Positions 22,913-35,211 of a DNA stretch of 64,000 nucleotides are shown here, piece by piece (within the stretch, counting starts at the first letter, position 1; each line of letters opens with the position of its first letter). The notes below the pieces were generated by a model. That model was not told the origin of the DNA. It did no database searches and was given only the letters and a program-made list of their open reading frames with translations. The DNA comes from Actinostola sp. cb2023 (lineage: Eukaryota; Cnidaria; Anthozoa; Actiniaria; Actinostolidae): contig JAUJYZ010000775.1 in assembly GCA_033675265.1 (NCBI GenBank), positions 304,501 to 368,500 on the forward strand, in the 5' to 3' direction. The position numbers and the translations under genes are program-made.

Positions 22913-25517
22913 CTCAAGTATGTTAAGGCCTGGTTCAAGCCCAAAAACGAGAAAAAAATGTAAAAAATTATAATGTCACTTCCTTTTTACCAAACATTAC
23001 GAAACTTAGCACAGCCTTAGAGTTCGACATCCTAAATTGATTGAAGTCAACAAAATACCAAAAAAGCTGAACACGTGATTAACCACGTGACAACAGTCTT
23101 TGAAAATTTACTTTAAAATGCGGTCGCGGTTTTAAGAACAGTGTAAAAACAAACAATTGCATATGTTGTCAAATGCTAGTGCTCTACACAACTGCGTTTG
23201 GAAAACTTGTCTCTGATTTCTCTTAAGAGAGATATTTACGAAAATAGGTCACGTGACCATTTAGCCAGAATACGTTTTCTCAATTTTCTCGTAACTAAAA
23301 TTATGGAACAGGTTTTCCAAACGCTATCTTTTTTCATTAGTTGTCCTTAATGTTGTAGCATAAAAACTATTTCAGCATATCTTAAACTCGCGACCGCATA
23401 TTTAAAAAACGAAATTTCACATGCACAGGTCACGTGACCACTTGACGTCAGTATTTTTAGATGAAGCAAGTAGTCCAAGGACTCAGCAAAGACCAAAACA
23501 ACGTATATATTTTTTGGTAACTATATTTCGGCTAGCCAGACTAGCCTTCTTCAGGTTATGGAGAGATTTACAAATGGTACTAAAATATAAAACTATTACA
23601 CAATGAGCCGAAACATTAGATGATATAGATGACGTAAAAACATTACAACATAGATTAAAAGATAAGAAATTACAGTTCATGACGTTTATTTAGACCTAAA
23701 GGTTCAAGGGTTTTCCCTTTATCTATAAGGTGAGCTTCTCTGGCTTTAGTATTTTTAGGACTAAATCATCAACGTACATCTTGAATATAATCAAGAGACC
23801 ATAAGGGACAGAGAGGGAGTCTCGCGCTATTCTTGGGATATCTTAATTTCAATAAATCTATTTTTAGAATGCGGACGTCTGAGGAAATGAACTTCCGGTT
23901 CAAAGTAGATGGCGGCTAAGATCTATCTTACTCTATCCCGGCGAAATAAAAACATGTTTTTGTTTTGTTTTTTGAATTTGATTACTTTTTATAAATGGCT
24001 CGGATAATTTATAGATTATTAGACTTTTGAGACGGCAGTAATGAGTCAGATGATAACAAAGAAAATGTAAATGTCCCGCGGAAAGAAACTAGTGAATGCT
24101 TTTGTCAACAAAACTGCTTCTTTCATCTGCACCAAAATGTCTAATTCTTCTTCCATTTGAGACCTACTTTCTGATCAGTGTTATTTTTCGTTTCCCTTTC
24201 TTTGCTGAGAGAGTGTCTTTCCCAAGTTTAATTAACTTGGCAAAGTCTGTGCTGCACCAGGCAGAAATTCGGTATAAACTAACATAAGCTTATTCGTTTC
24301 AGCATCAACTGATTTGAGAAATAATATTACTTGAGTCTGACTGAGCAAAGTCATAAACAAGGGAATACAATATACCGGTGTTGCGGCCTCTATTTTAAAT
24401 GGTACTCGATGGATAACAAAGTAATTTTGAACGGTTTTGCGCTCAACTTTTAATTTTCACTGAAGCGGCATAAGCCAACAGTGTAGACTCAGTGAATCCA
24501 GTAAACGTTGAATCAAAACTTGAATGAAGTAGACCGTAGTTTTTACAGAGATTTCAAGTCATTCAGATGCCGTTATACACACAAAAAATATTCACAATCC
24601 ATTTTTAAGTCATTTTAGGTAAAGAAAATACACAACAAACACGCTTACTTTCACTGCTTGTTTGATTCACTCGTGACTCGTCTTGTCGCTCATCATCATG
24701 TTTCACGGCAAATTTGTTTTTGAATAGCCTTGTGAAAACTCTTCAAACGCCACAACGATAATTACAAGATACCACTGAACCACATCCAAGAATAAATTGA
24801 AGTCACTTTCTGACGAAATAGTTTGACGAAAGAGACGAATATACGTCTTTGAAAGTCTTCGGCTAAGCCGGCAGCTTTGCATCCACCGCTACAACAATCA
24901 ACAGCCTTTTTGGAAAACCAGCAATTTTCACGACTTTATCCTTAGATTTTCCATCGGATTTAGTCTTTAATGCACTTTCAAATCGATTACATCTATTCTT
25001 GGGAATGTTTTTCTTAATTGTTCAAGGCAGAACACCAAGAAGAAAGTACAAACTGCGACCTTCTTCATGCAGCGACCTTCTTGTTGAGTTGGCATGCAGT
25101 AGTTTTCGGCGTTTAGTTTTTGTTGTTCATTCAATCCTATACAGACCACAACACAAGGCGACTTTTGGACTCTGTTCGAACTTAAACAACTCCTTTCCAT
25201 ATAAAATAAATTATTGCGATGCTTTTCTGATGATTTCAGTCAAAATCAGAGTCAAAATACTCGGCCTAAAAATAACAATTTTTACATCTGCTTGAACCGG
25301 AAGTTAATTTCCTCAGACGTCCGCATTCTAAAAATAGATTTAGTGAAATTAAGATATCCCAGACCCTACACTGGAAGACTCCCTCTCTGTCCCTCATGGT
25401 CTCTTGATATAATCTTATGCCTAAATATCAATGCCATAGAAATGAATCGTGGGGAATACTAAAAATAAACGTGATTTTGAGAGATGGCTTCATGAATCAG
25501 GCCTTAACATACTTGAG
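22913..25517. mobile_element. 2.6-kb element splitting the 14-bp satellite
   Basis: Ends are the inverted repeat CTCAAGTATGTTAAGGCCTG (20 of 20 identical on the two sides, continuing to TTCA). It interrupts the satellite with AC at both borders. Inside is another foldback: about 125 bp at 23784-23908 (GAGACCATAAGGGACAGAGA through ATGCGGACGTCTGAGGAAA) is repeated inverted at about 25286-25411. No long coding frame or transposase motif is visible. It is either a non-autonomous element or a composite with a nested insertion. Confidence 0.85.
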
Positions 25518-26020
25518 ACGAAGGACTAACGACGAAGAACTAACGACGAAGGACTAACGACGAAGGACTAACGACGAAGAACTAACGACGAAGGACTAAC
25601 GACGAAGGACTAACGACGAAGGAATAACGACGAAGAACTAACGACGAAGAACTAACGACGAAGGACTAACGACGAAGGATTAACGACGAAGGACTAACGA
25701 CGAAGGACTAACGACGAAGGACTAACGACGAAGAACTAACGACGAAGGACTAACGACGAAGGACTAACGACGAAGGACTAACGACGAAGGACTAACGACG
25801 AAGGACTAACGACGAAGGACTAACGACGAAGGACTAACGACGAAGGACTAACGACGAAGGACTAACGACGAAGGACTAACGACGAAGGACTAACGACGAA
25901 GGACTAACGACGAAGGACTAACGACGAAGGACTAACGACGAAGGACTAACGACGAAGGACTAACGACGAAGGACTAACGACGAAGGACTAACGACGAAGG
26001 ACTAACGACGAAGGACTAAC
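25518..26020. repeat. 14-bp satellite, right block
   Basis: About 36 further copies of ACTAACGACGAAGG, the last 20 or so almost identical, ending about 120 bp before the start codon of Grl copy B. Confidence 0.97.
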
Positions 26021-26142
26021 ACACATGACAGCACATGACAGGTTCGACGTTTGACCTTAGCCTAACACGCATTGGGTGTACTGTACGTTCCCAGTAACAA
26101 TATTAAAATATCATCATTGTTTTTTTTTAAAGATAAAACATC

Positions 26143-29100
26143 ATGAAAAACTCCTCCACTGAACTGATCATGGATAGAATAGAAGCAAATGACAAGATTG
26201 TTGTCGACAATGGTGTCAGAAGCGGGACGCACGAAATCCGAGAAAATTACAACATCATGAAAAACTCCTCCATTGAACTGATTATGGATAGAATAGAATC
26301 AAATGACAAGATTGTTGTCGACAATGGTGTCAGAAGCGGGACGCACGAAATCCGAGAAAATTACAACATCTCTAATCTTAAAACTATCCTCCAACCGTTG
26401 ATGACGTCCATGAAGTGCTTTGGTCTAGCCTATGGCGACGTCTTTAAAGCCGCTGATGTAAACATGAACGCCGTAGCAACCGAAAACAGCGCCAAAAATA
26501 ATCGTAAAGTCAAGAACAAGCGAGCCACCACCACGGCGTTCTTTGGGAAGTGCTTGTGTGGTTTCGTCACACTGTTGCTATTGGCGACCTGCTGTTTTGG
26601 AATGAAAAATATCTTCTCAACATCCGGTAATTTCCTGGATATTTTGATGCAGTCCATTGTTCCTATATGGTTTTTGCTATGTCTGTGTCTACAACTGATT
26701 TGCGTGGTGTCGACCTCTCGCAGACAAAGGTTCAAGTCGTCAAAGTTTGGTCAATTCCTAAAAGAATTTACTCTGGTCAAAGCAAGCAAGATTCCAGAAG
26801 ATAGAAGGGCCATGAAAGTAGTGTTGGGTTTATGCTGGGCTGCCATTTTCTTCAACATCTTTATCTGCTCTCTTATGTTTTATTTCCCGTACGAGAGCGT
26901 TCGCACCCATTCCAGAAAGATGTTCACTGGTGCCAGGAACTCGAACGATTCCGACATCGCTACCCATATCTATACACCAATTCACGCCATTCTATCCGTT
27001 TCCTGGATTCTACCAACTGCATACTACGTCATACCCTGTCTTCTGGTTGCTAGGAGATTTAATAACGTCTTTGAAAGAGCATCCAATGCCATCCATGTGA
27101 AGAAAAATATTGACTTAGTGTCCCTCCGTAGGGAGCATGTTCAATTGTGTCACGTGGTATCGGCTCTCGATGAAGTGCTGTCCCCCCTGGGGTTGGTATC
27201 TTTTGCAATATACATTCCTCTGACGTGTATTAACTTGAACGTCTGTATTACGACGTGGCAGACATCGTCCATTATAATGTGCTTGTCCTACATTTTTTGG
27301 ATCATCTCCACGGTGACGGTGCTCCTGGTTTGTTCTATCGCTGGAGCTTACGTCAATAATTCGGTACGTTTACATACAGGCTCATTTGCGCTCGTTGTAT
27401 TCCTCTAAGCACTTCCCCCTTGTAAGTACTACCGGTTGCTCGTCAGGAGCCCATAAATAGGATCATCCAAGCTACATATTGGGTCTATGTCACGGCGTTT
27501 GAACAATTAAGTTTGGCTATTTTTAGAACATGATTTCTCCAAATTGACCAATCACTGTGCACTTCCGGTTTTATTTGCAGCAACTCGTTTTATTTGCTGC
27601 AACTCGTTTTATTTGCAGCAACTCGTTTTATTTGCAGCAACTCGTTTTATTTGCAACAACTCGTTTTATTTGCTGCAACTGGTTATATTTGCAGCAACTG
27701 GTTTTATTTGCAGCAACTCGTTTTATTTGCCGCAACTCGTAAATTTGCAGCAACAGTGATTGGTCAATTTCGTGTTCTAAAAATAGCCAAACTTGTTCAA
27801 ACGCCGTCCCAGATTTTAATGCTACATGGATGCTCCTACTTATGGGCTCCTGTTGCTCGTCAATTATATTCGCGGTCGTTGAAAAGGGTTTGGAGCCAAT
27901 GAAAATACCGCTGACTTTGATAATTAGGATTTCGTTGTTTTTTTTCACGTGATCAAAACAACATGGCCGATCGTTCACTAATAATCGATAGGTATTATTT
28001 ACTGGCCATTATTGCAACCAGAAAACACTGAAAATGGTAAAAATGGTCAACTTGGCTTTAATAGTGAAGAATAGAGTAATGATAAAAATCCATTTTATAA
28101 AGTTTTTATGTAGTTGACTAAATATATAGGTTTTAGCGGCCGGTTCAAAAATCCAAAATGGCCGCCGGTCGCTCAGATCGAAGAAATAGTGTTGGCATTC
28201 AAAGGGTTAAATATCTTAGTGATTTATTTTGATTTTGAAATGTTATGGTTTTCGGCTTTCAACTCCTCTTGACAAGTGCTATCATTACCGCTACATGAAT
28301 CAAGTAGATTCTGTATTCCTCAAAATTGATACACTATTACAACATCCATAATGACGTCACCAAACAACCATAATGACGTCACAAAACATCAGAAATATTT
28401 ACCATCATGAGGTGACCCTATATACGAAGTTCATTTGATCAAAATAAACACATGGGATGGAAAGTTATCGCGAAAAGCACCTTTAATGAAACATTTTGTG
28501 GGGTGCATCATCGATAGTTTGTATCATCAACCTGTGGTATTTTATTTTGTGAGGTGGTTGACCCAGCCGTGAATATTGCACGATAATTTTTATTTATTTT
28601 TTATTTTTTATTTACTTCAGGCATACCGTTTATCTGAAGTTATGTATGACATCAATATTGAGAATTTCGACAGCAGAAACGAACTAGAGGTATTTAAACA
28701 CACTCACGCTTGATCAGAGTTTCTACTGATTTTTTATTTTTAAGAAAAATCGGCATTTTATAACTCGGGCATTCCACAGGAAGCCTGAGAAACAAGACGC
28801 TCTATAAGCGTTCACTCGGCCGGTTTCAACAATGAGCCATCGATTTCCTCAGCGGCACAGAGCGCACGCCCCTTGGTTTTTCTGATGGCCAAAAATCGCC
28901 CTGGGTACCAAGGCGCATGCGTTCTGTGCCGCTGAGGAAACCGAAGGCTCATTGTTCAAGCTGTCGAGTGAACTCTTATAAAGCCTCTTGTTATCAATTA
29001 ATCAGATAGGTTTTATATTTATTAAAAGTGTTACATTAACTTAATGACTTATACTAATATTAGTGATGTGTTTCTTTCAGCTAGTGTTGCTTATATCTAA

Positions 29101-29575
29101 TTTGAACAGCAACTACACGGGGCTAACGGTCGGGGGCCTGGTAACTGTTTCTAAAGGAATGATTATAACGGTAAGTACCTGATTTGTAATTGCGAATTTT
29201 GATCGGATTGAAGAAAAAGGAAGGAAGGAATGAAGGAAGGAAGGAAGGAAGGAAGGAAGGAAGGAAGGAAGGAAGGAAGGAAGGGAGGAAAGGAAGGAAG
29301 GGAGGAAAGGAAGGAAGGGAGGAAAGGAAGGAAGGAAGGAAACAAAGAAAGGAAGGGAAGCTAGGAAGGAAAGGCATTAAGGAAATAGGATGCCGGAAGG
29401 AATGAAGGAATTGAAGGGAACATTTAAAAGAAGGAAAGGCAGCTTTTTGATGCAATCGAAAGACGGGCCTTTATGAATAGAGTATGTTTTCTATTCTAAT
29501 GTGTCTTGTTTGATTGTATTGCAGGTGTTTGGTACGATTATCGCTTACTTCACAATACTTATCCAATTTAAATGA
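26143..29575 (+). CDS. Gustatory receptor-like protein (Grl copy B)
   Basis: Four exons: 26143-27363, 28621-28689, 29081-29170 and 29525-29575 (with stop), joined by three phase-0 introns with clean GT/AG ends; 476 residues. Hydrophobic segments fit seven helices: about 127-149, 160-185, 215-238, 275-295, then TM5 and TM6 at about 345-405, and TM7 across the last two exons. The C-terminus FGTIIAYFTILIQFK fits the TYxxxxxQF signature of insect gustatory receptors. Phase-0 introns near the 3' end are a known feature of this superfamily. An internal LKTILQPLMTSMKCFGL resembles the N-terminal PL..K.FGL region of insect receptors. Members are inverted seven-helix ion-channel receptors; the cnidarian function is unresolved. 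Residues 1-38 are tandemly repeated as 39-76 (114 bp, almost identical), absent from copy A. Upstream sequence shared with copy A (TGTACGTTCCCAG) suggests a duplicated promoter or 5' UTR. The start could also be the second repeat's Met at 26257. Confidence 0.9.
27433..27875. mobile_element. Foldback element with 19-bp satellite core in Grl B intron 1
   Basis: Arms of about 120 bp (27433-27560 and 27755-27875) are inverted copies, sharing CGGCGTTTGAACAA, GGCTATTTTTAGAAC and TTGACCAATCACTG. Between them sit about ten copies of TTTTATTTGCAGCAACTCG. Confidence 0.88.
28791..28992. mobile_element. Hairpin element, ~200 bp, in Grl B intron 2
   Basis: Arms of about 80 bp starting AACAAGACGCTCTATAAGCG are inverted copies; the best-kept part is TTTCCTCAGCGGCACAGA. 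No coding content. Confidence 0.82.
29215..29360. repeat. (GGAA)n repeat in Grl B intron 3
   Basis: Purine-only tract of AAGG/GGAA units with GGGAGGAAA interruptions. Confidence 0.95.
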
Positions 29576-32025
29576 TGGCAACGAAAACGTAGAATTCGGT
29601 TCTCTTTCCGCGTTAGTTCCGATTTGATGATATTGGGAAGCGACACTAATGTGTATTAAACAGTTCTGCATTGTATATTAGTGTGATTGTCGCCTGAAAC
29701 ATAGATGCTTTTGCATAGTACTGACAGAAAGTATCAAATTAGCTCCAGGTGTCATACTTATAAATACGTATATATAGGACTTCTTTCAGTTGAATGTGGA
29801 ATGTGATGAGGTATAATTGTTGAAAGCACCTGTAAGTTTAAATTTTTGAAATTTGTATAACATAGTTTAGATAAGTTATTTTATTTTAAATATATAATTC
29901 AGGTACCTTTTGTATTGGTCAGAGTCTACCGTTTTGTAATAACAGTTCTCATATTGTGCTCCTAGCAACAAATTGGCCCCAAATGAGCAACAAACAGCAA
30001 AGAAGCGTACTGACACTTTCACGAAGAAAAGCTATGTCGAGTTTTGTTGATAGTGCGCATCGATTGAAAAGCATCTATGGATTCTATTTACACAGCGTGC
30101 TCTGTTAAAGGCTCGAACAGGAACACAGCAGTCGAAATGATCTAGAGTACATTCAATATGGCGGAGCTGTCCATCCACACAATCCGTAGCTAGCTAGATG
30201 CTTTGCGGTTACGATTCGAACCCAGTCTTCCACACTGGGTTGTTTTATTAAGTACATATATCCATATGAACTCTGACCTCTTCTTTATAACGTATTATAC
30301 ATTTTAGTGTGCAGTACGGCTGCCTATATCTCGTTAACATCACGGCACGACTCCAGCCGTTCTGCACGCACCAAAATGTATAATGCGTTGTATATCTAGT
30401 AGATAAGTTGATTTATATGCTATTTACGCTATGCACTCTTTGAACAGGTGGATCTATCAGTATATAATAAATTCCTGAATTCTTGTGTCTGTTGAATATC
30501 GTTTAAATATATATAAAATCATTGATAATTAAATTATTTAACTGGACGTCGGGTTCAGAGAAGGAGAAAAGGTGAAAGCTTATCAATATGCTTTATAACA
30601 CTTTTTTTAACAAAAAAAGAAGAAATATGTAAACAATAAAATAAATAAAAAACAAGAACAAAAAAATAAAAAATAATTTGAAAAAAAAACTTGTCACGGC
30701 TGGGACTCGAACCCTCGACCCCCAGGTTCAAAAGAGATGAATGCCGGTAATTTATCCAAACAAGACGCTCATTGAGCGTATATTCGTACATTATGACAAG
30801 TAGATCTCTATCTTTGCTCACCAACACACACCATTGGTAGAACAAGCCACAGCCATCTCAAAATTGACAGACGAAGAGAAGAGACTATAGAGTCATTCTT
30901 CCGTGACAATCTCCGATACTTGACCCTGTTTTTTGATCATACGCCCAATGCACGTTATGACAATGACAGTTGCGTGACGAGGGAGACTATTTGTCGGTGA
31001 TCATAGATAAATATCTCGAATCAGTACGTACTATGTACGTCTTGAGGTTGCATAGGTCAGATGGTTCTGATAACGCCCATCGAGGCGCGTTTGTTTTTGT
31101 TCAATATATTTAAGCTTACAAAGGCTTCAATAGTACTATTTTCAGTCAATCATGCTTCTTCATTTCTCTTCTGCATATTAAGCACAACTGCTCTCTCGAT
31201 ACAGCACGAGCTTCTGAACTGGCAGCACTTCTAGTCGGTAGTCGTGAAACGATGAGTTAGCACTTCTATTAACGATGATCCTAGAGCGAACAATACTTCG
31301 GATTTAGTTTGATATACGCTCGGAAACTATTTGACATTTGACCCGTTTGAGCATATAATTACTTCATTAGGCGTTCGGATATCATCGCCCCCGTTTTCAG
31401 CCAATCGAAACCCTGAAACAGACATTTCTGACCTATACGATCACATTCTTCGCATTTAGTGGCCAACGAAAAATAACCCAAAAAAAAAGAGCGCATTTTC
31501 TAACTCGGTCACTTCCTGCTTACAGTATTTCTGATTGTTTTATTGTATTATTATCTTTATTGATCTTATTTATAACATTGTTAATATAATTATGTATTTG
31601 TTTTTGTATTTGTATTTGTATATTGTATGGTACAGCCTTGTCCGGACTTTAAAATAGAGTCCTTCCTCTACCTTGTAAAGTTGTTAAATAAAAAGCTAAT
31701 AATTAAAATAAAAATACTTGTTTTTGTTTTGTTTTGTTTTTGTTTTAAGAGTTGACAGCTTTTATTAATTAAATTATCACTTTACAATTTACAACTTGTA
31801 ACTAAGTGTTATTCTATATTATTTACATTTTTTTACAATGTTTACAGTATATAGATTTACTAATACAATAAATAAATAAAGAGACTTGTTGCCATCTTTG
31901 GATTATTTTGCAGCATTTTAAACACCTTCAGTGCTTATTATTAGTAATGTTATTAGCAATATATATCAACGTTTTTAAATCATTATGTTATTTGCTGAAT
32001 CATGGTTAGTCACTGGTTGATTATT
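29576..32025. other. Intergenic region between Grl B and the monooxygenase gene
   Basis: The genes converge here and no further gene was recognised. About 30280-30395 is a hairpin element (TATTATACATTTTAGTGTGC against its complement). At 30205-30240 and 30690-30780 the complement strand has tRNA B boxes (GGGTTCGAATC, GGGTTCGAGTCCCAG), the second with a fairly tRNA-like 5' side, so both are probable SINE relics. At 31625-31695 a TTGTCCGGACTTTAAAATAG-type stretch followed by AATAAA resembles a LINE 3' tail. An AATAAA on the minus strand near 31759 could end the monooxygenase transcript. Confidence 0.5.
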
Positions 32026-34758
32026 TCATGATCTCGTCTTGTTGTCAAACAGCCATCGTTTTGGAGTTGTCCAGATCCAGTCAATGAACCTCACCGCGGG
32101 CCACTTTTGGATCTTCTTGCAAAACCGGTTTGTCTGGAACATGTACTTGATCTTACCAAACTGAATCAACCACCAGTCAAACCAGAAAAACCTGCAGAAC
32201 AGGATGAGTATCAATACCACATCACTAATACAGGCCTCTCCCCTCCTCTTTAAGTTGTTCAGTGCTTTTTGTCTGTCTTTCTCAACGCTCAGCCTGAAAG
32301 TGCTTGCACATCCGGGCGCTAGAACAGCCGTGAACCAATCTCTTGGACTGCTCTTGAATAATTCCACGTAACTGACACGAATTCCAGCTTTTTCTGCTAT
32401 AATGTCAAGGTACGTGAAGACTTCCACCAAGGTATCGAGTCTATGGGAACTGTCTTTGAAATAGTTGGCCCAGAACTCTTTATCTTGATTAGTTTCATTG
32501 AGGATATCGCCATTTTCTGGCAAACGGGCAGAGCCACTGAATACACGAGCTGTAAACCATGCTTGGATTTCGGAGATAACTGGAATGGAACCGACAATCG
32601 GACGAACGTATCCGACAAAGGCAATGGACGGGTCTTCCACGTTGAAGATGAATTTGTAATTATTTGGAAGAGGTATTTGGTACTGAGGAGGAAGGAAGGG
32701 GAACTCCTTCCGATAACCAGTGCAAGTGATGACTACATCGACCTCAGCCTGGCATCCATCGGAAAAGAAGACAGTCTTGTCTTTCACTGCATCAATGGCT
32801 CCTTTGATATAATGAAATATTTGCAATCAACTGAAATACCATCAACAACAACAAATGACAATGGTATGCATGTATATATATGGTGATAGTTAACAAGTAT
32901 TCCCCGAGGTGGAGGTGACTAGTAGTGGTGGATATTTACCGAGCCTTACTACTCACCGACACTGAGCTAGGGAATAATTGTCTTAGTATATACCACACAA
33001 GTGAATCAACAGCCAAATATATAAAAGACACGCTCGCGAAACGCGACGCCATCTTCTTTTGCTTGGAGGTGAATAGCCAAGGATATTCCGAGATTGAGTA
33101 GCCAATCAGAGCGCGCGAAAAGTACTTTTCACTTGTGTGGTATATACTAATTATGACTGTAGCCATGTTACATTGTGGAAATTGCATTGTGACGGTGTCG
33201 TGATCATGACATGAATTGATGAGGAGAAAGCAAAGGAAGCCAGTCATGTCCTACCGTGAAAAATAGGGCAGATTTCGGACGACTGTGGAAAAACGACCGT
33301 AATGTTTGAGAATTTGGAATGAATCCGTGCCGTGCCCTTTGGTTTTTCACAGTCGTTCGAAAGCAGCTCTAGATGGTTGAGCATGTAATGTTACAATTAT
33401 TTTAATATTTCATTTGGCCAACGTTTTGAAATTCTACAAGAATGATATCAATGGTTTAAGAAGCCATGTTATCAAATACTAGACAGAGTTCTTCCTGTAA
33501 TTTCCAAACACATATAATACCTTTTGGTACGACCTGCTCGTAATCCACCAAATCCAAAACGTGGCCGTTTTTGTTGATAAAGAAATGGAAAAAATCGGCG
33601 TCATTTTTCCATTCGGGGATTCCATGTCCTTGGTAAGCAAGCAGCGAGCCAGCGGTTGTCCAGTGGCAAACCCATGCTAGACCTGAGAGACATGAGAACA
33701 TTAACAATGCATTACGACTAGTTTGTTTAATAGGGACACAAGTAGCAGAAAATTTGTTCTTTATGCTTATGCTTGCTCTTGTGGTTATGCTTGCGTCAGG
33801 CCAGTTTCTGGACATAGTGAAATGACCTCAGTTTGTACTTTCGCATATGCTTGCATCACCAATTGAAAACTAGGCTTTACTAAACGTTTTGTTATCTGGA
33901 TAAACACGAGGGCTAAAATAGTATATCCTGAGAGCAAAGAGAAGATAATTCGGGGCGCTTTCGTGCAGTTGCATGGGTTGTCGATGGGACATTGGGTGCG
34001 GTCGATCCGTCGTTACCAGTACGTCTTCGTTTCCTTTACTTCAACCGCATTGAACCTTAATCGTTTCACCACGTTCAAGCGTGAAAAAGAAAATGAGTGG
34101 GATCATCTATTGCGAGAGAAGTTCGTTTGTTCTTATGCATTGGGATATCTATGAAAATGTGGAGTTTTACGAAGGTGCAGAGAGCAAGCCATTCATCAAC
34201 ACCTACTATTAAAGCTGCGTGCCTTAATTCGCTTAATACAATTAAGTAATTGTTAGCATTGAATATGAATACTATGTACCTGGTTTGCCCTTTGTATAAG
34301 GTGCAAGTATTTTAATCGCCTGTGACGAGGCCTTGTCCAAGGCTTGGGGCTGTCGATGAGGAAGAAGCTTGGAATATTTTCTGAAAAAATGTTGTCCTCT
34401 AGGTATGCTCCAAATGATTTGTTTCGCTCCACCATCGTGCCATTCTTGGACTAAATCTGCCGCTGTCTCTCCACCTCCGACGATCAAAATTCGTTTGCCT
34501 TTGTGTGCTGGAACAAAAGACTTCAGGATTTGGGAATGCATAATCTCACCGCTATATTCAGCAAACATGGTGGACTCAAAGTCCCGATTGGGCCTCTGGT
34601 GAACTTCTGTGCACATCACCAAGTTGTTACCAATGTACTTGGTTCCATCTTCTACAACCACCTCCCACTTGTCACCATTCTTGTCAGCCTTTTCAACACC
34701 GCAGCCCAAACGGATGTGAGAACGAAGATTTCGCTCAAAAACGCATTTTGCTTCACAA
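32026..34758 (-). CDS. Flavin-containing monooxygenase-like gene, 5' part missing
   Basis: Three exons are visible: 34280 to about 34758, 33521-33682 and 32026-32801 (stop TGA at 32026-32028). Splice phases match exactly (GG|T between the first two, GG|A between the second and third). The first exon carries RILIVGGGETAADL, the NADPH-binding Rossmann GxGxxA loop, preceded by a degenerate FMO signature (YSGEIMHSQ for FxGxxxHxxx). The last exon carries ITCTGY, the conserved CTGY/ATGY motif, and FVGYVRPIVGSIPVISEIQA, a strong FMO match. The C-terminus has a hydrophobic segment (VVLILILFCRFFWF) as in membrane-attached FMOs. These enzymes add oxygen to N- or S-containing substrates using FAD and NADPH, usually at the ER. 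About 470 residues are present against about 530 in the family. The FAD-binding GxGxxG start, roughly 100 residues, was not found upstream, where repeats and a 3.6-kb nested transposon lie. It may be in unrecognised short exons, or the gene may be truncated. Confidence 0.85.
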
Positions 34759-35064
34759 CGTGAAAAGGAGATGATATGTTAAATTTGTTTGAATATTTCG
34801 GCCTCGAACTTTAGCCATCATCAACAACCAACAAAATAACGGAAAGTTAGCTAATTACATGTACTACGGCGTCTAAGAATAGAATTAGTCGTTGTCCATT
34901 GAGGCTAGGCCTAATTTCGAGTTATTCTCAGTAACTACAGTAGTAATACATGTATAAAATTAATAGCTAAATTTCACGTTTAAATGGACACTAGTGAGTT
35001 CGACCACTAGTACGGGCTGCGTCGGTACGTATAATGATCCATTCAATGGAAACTAGCGAGCTTA
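34759..35064. other. Upstream of the visible monooxygenase exons
   Basis: AT-rich; contains a TATTTCGGCCTCGAACTTTAG / GCCATCATCAA motif like the one at 8270. No exon with an FAD-binding motif was recognised. Confidence 0.5.
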
Positions 35065-35211
35065 CTGCACGAAATAATGGATTCTCTAGGGGTGGTAAAT
35101 ATGGTGCAAATGTGTGAATACCACATTTGCCCTTCAATAGTGCGCAAATGCGGTATCCGCCACATATTTTCACCATATTCACACCCCTAGTGAATCCATT
35201 ATTTCGTGCAG
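35065..35211. mobile_element. 147-bp hairpin MITE with TTA duplication (Harbinger-like)
   Basis: Nearly a complete palindrome: arms of about 66 bp starting CTGCACGAAATAATGGATTC pair with the other end. TTA flanks both sides (35062-35064, 35212-35214). A 3-bp TWA duplication is typical of PIF/Harbinger elements. The short minus-strand frame inside is not a gene. Confidence 0.85.

Noticed and set aside
22405..26020. Possible CRISPR-like array
   Set aside because: Direct repeats without unique spacers, in a eukaryotic setting; it is an ordinary satellite interrupted by a transposon.
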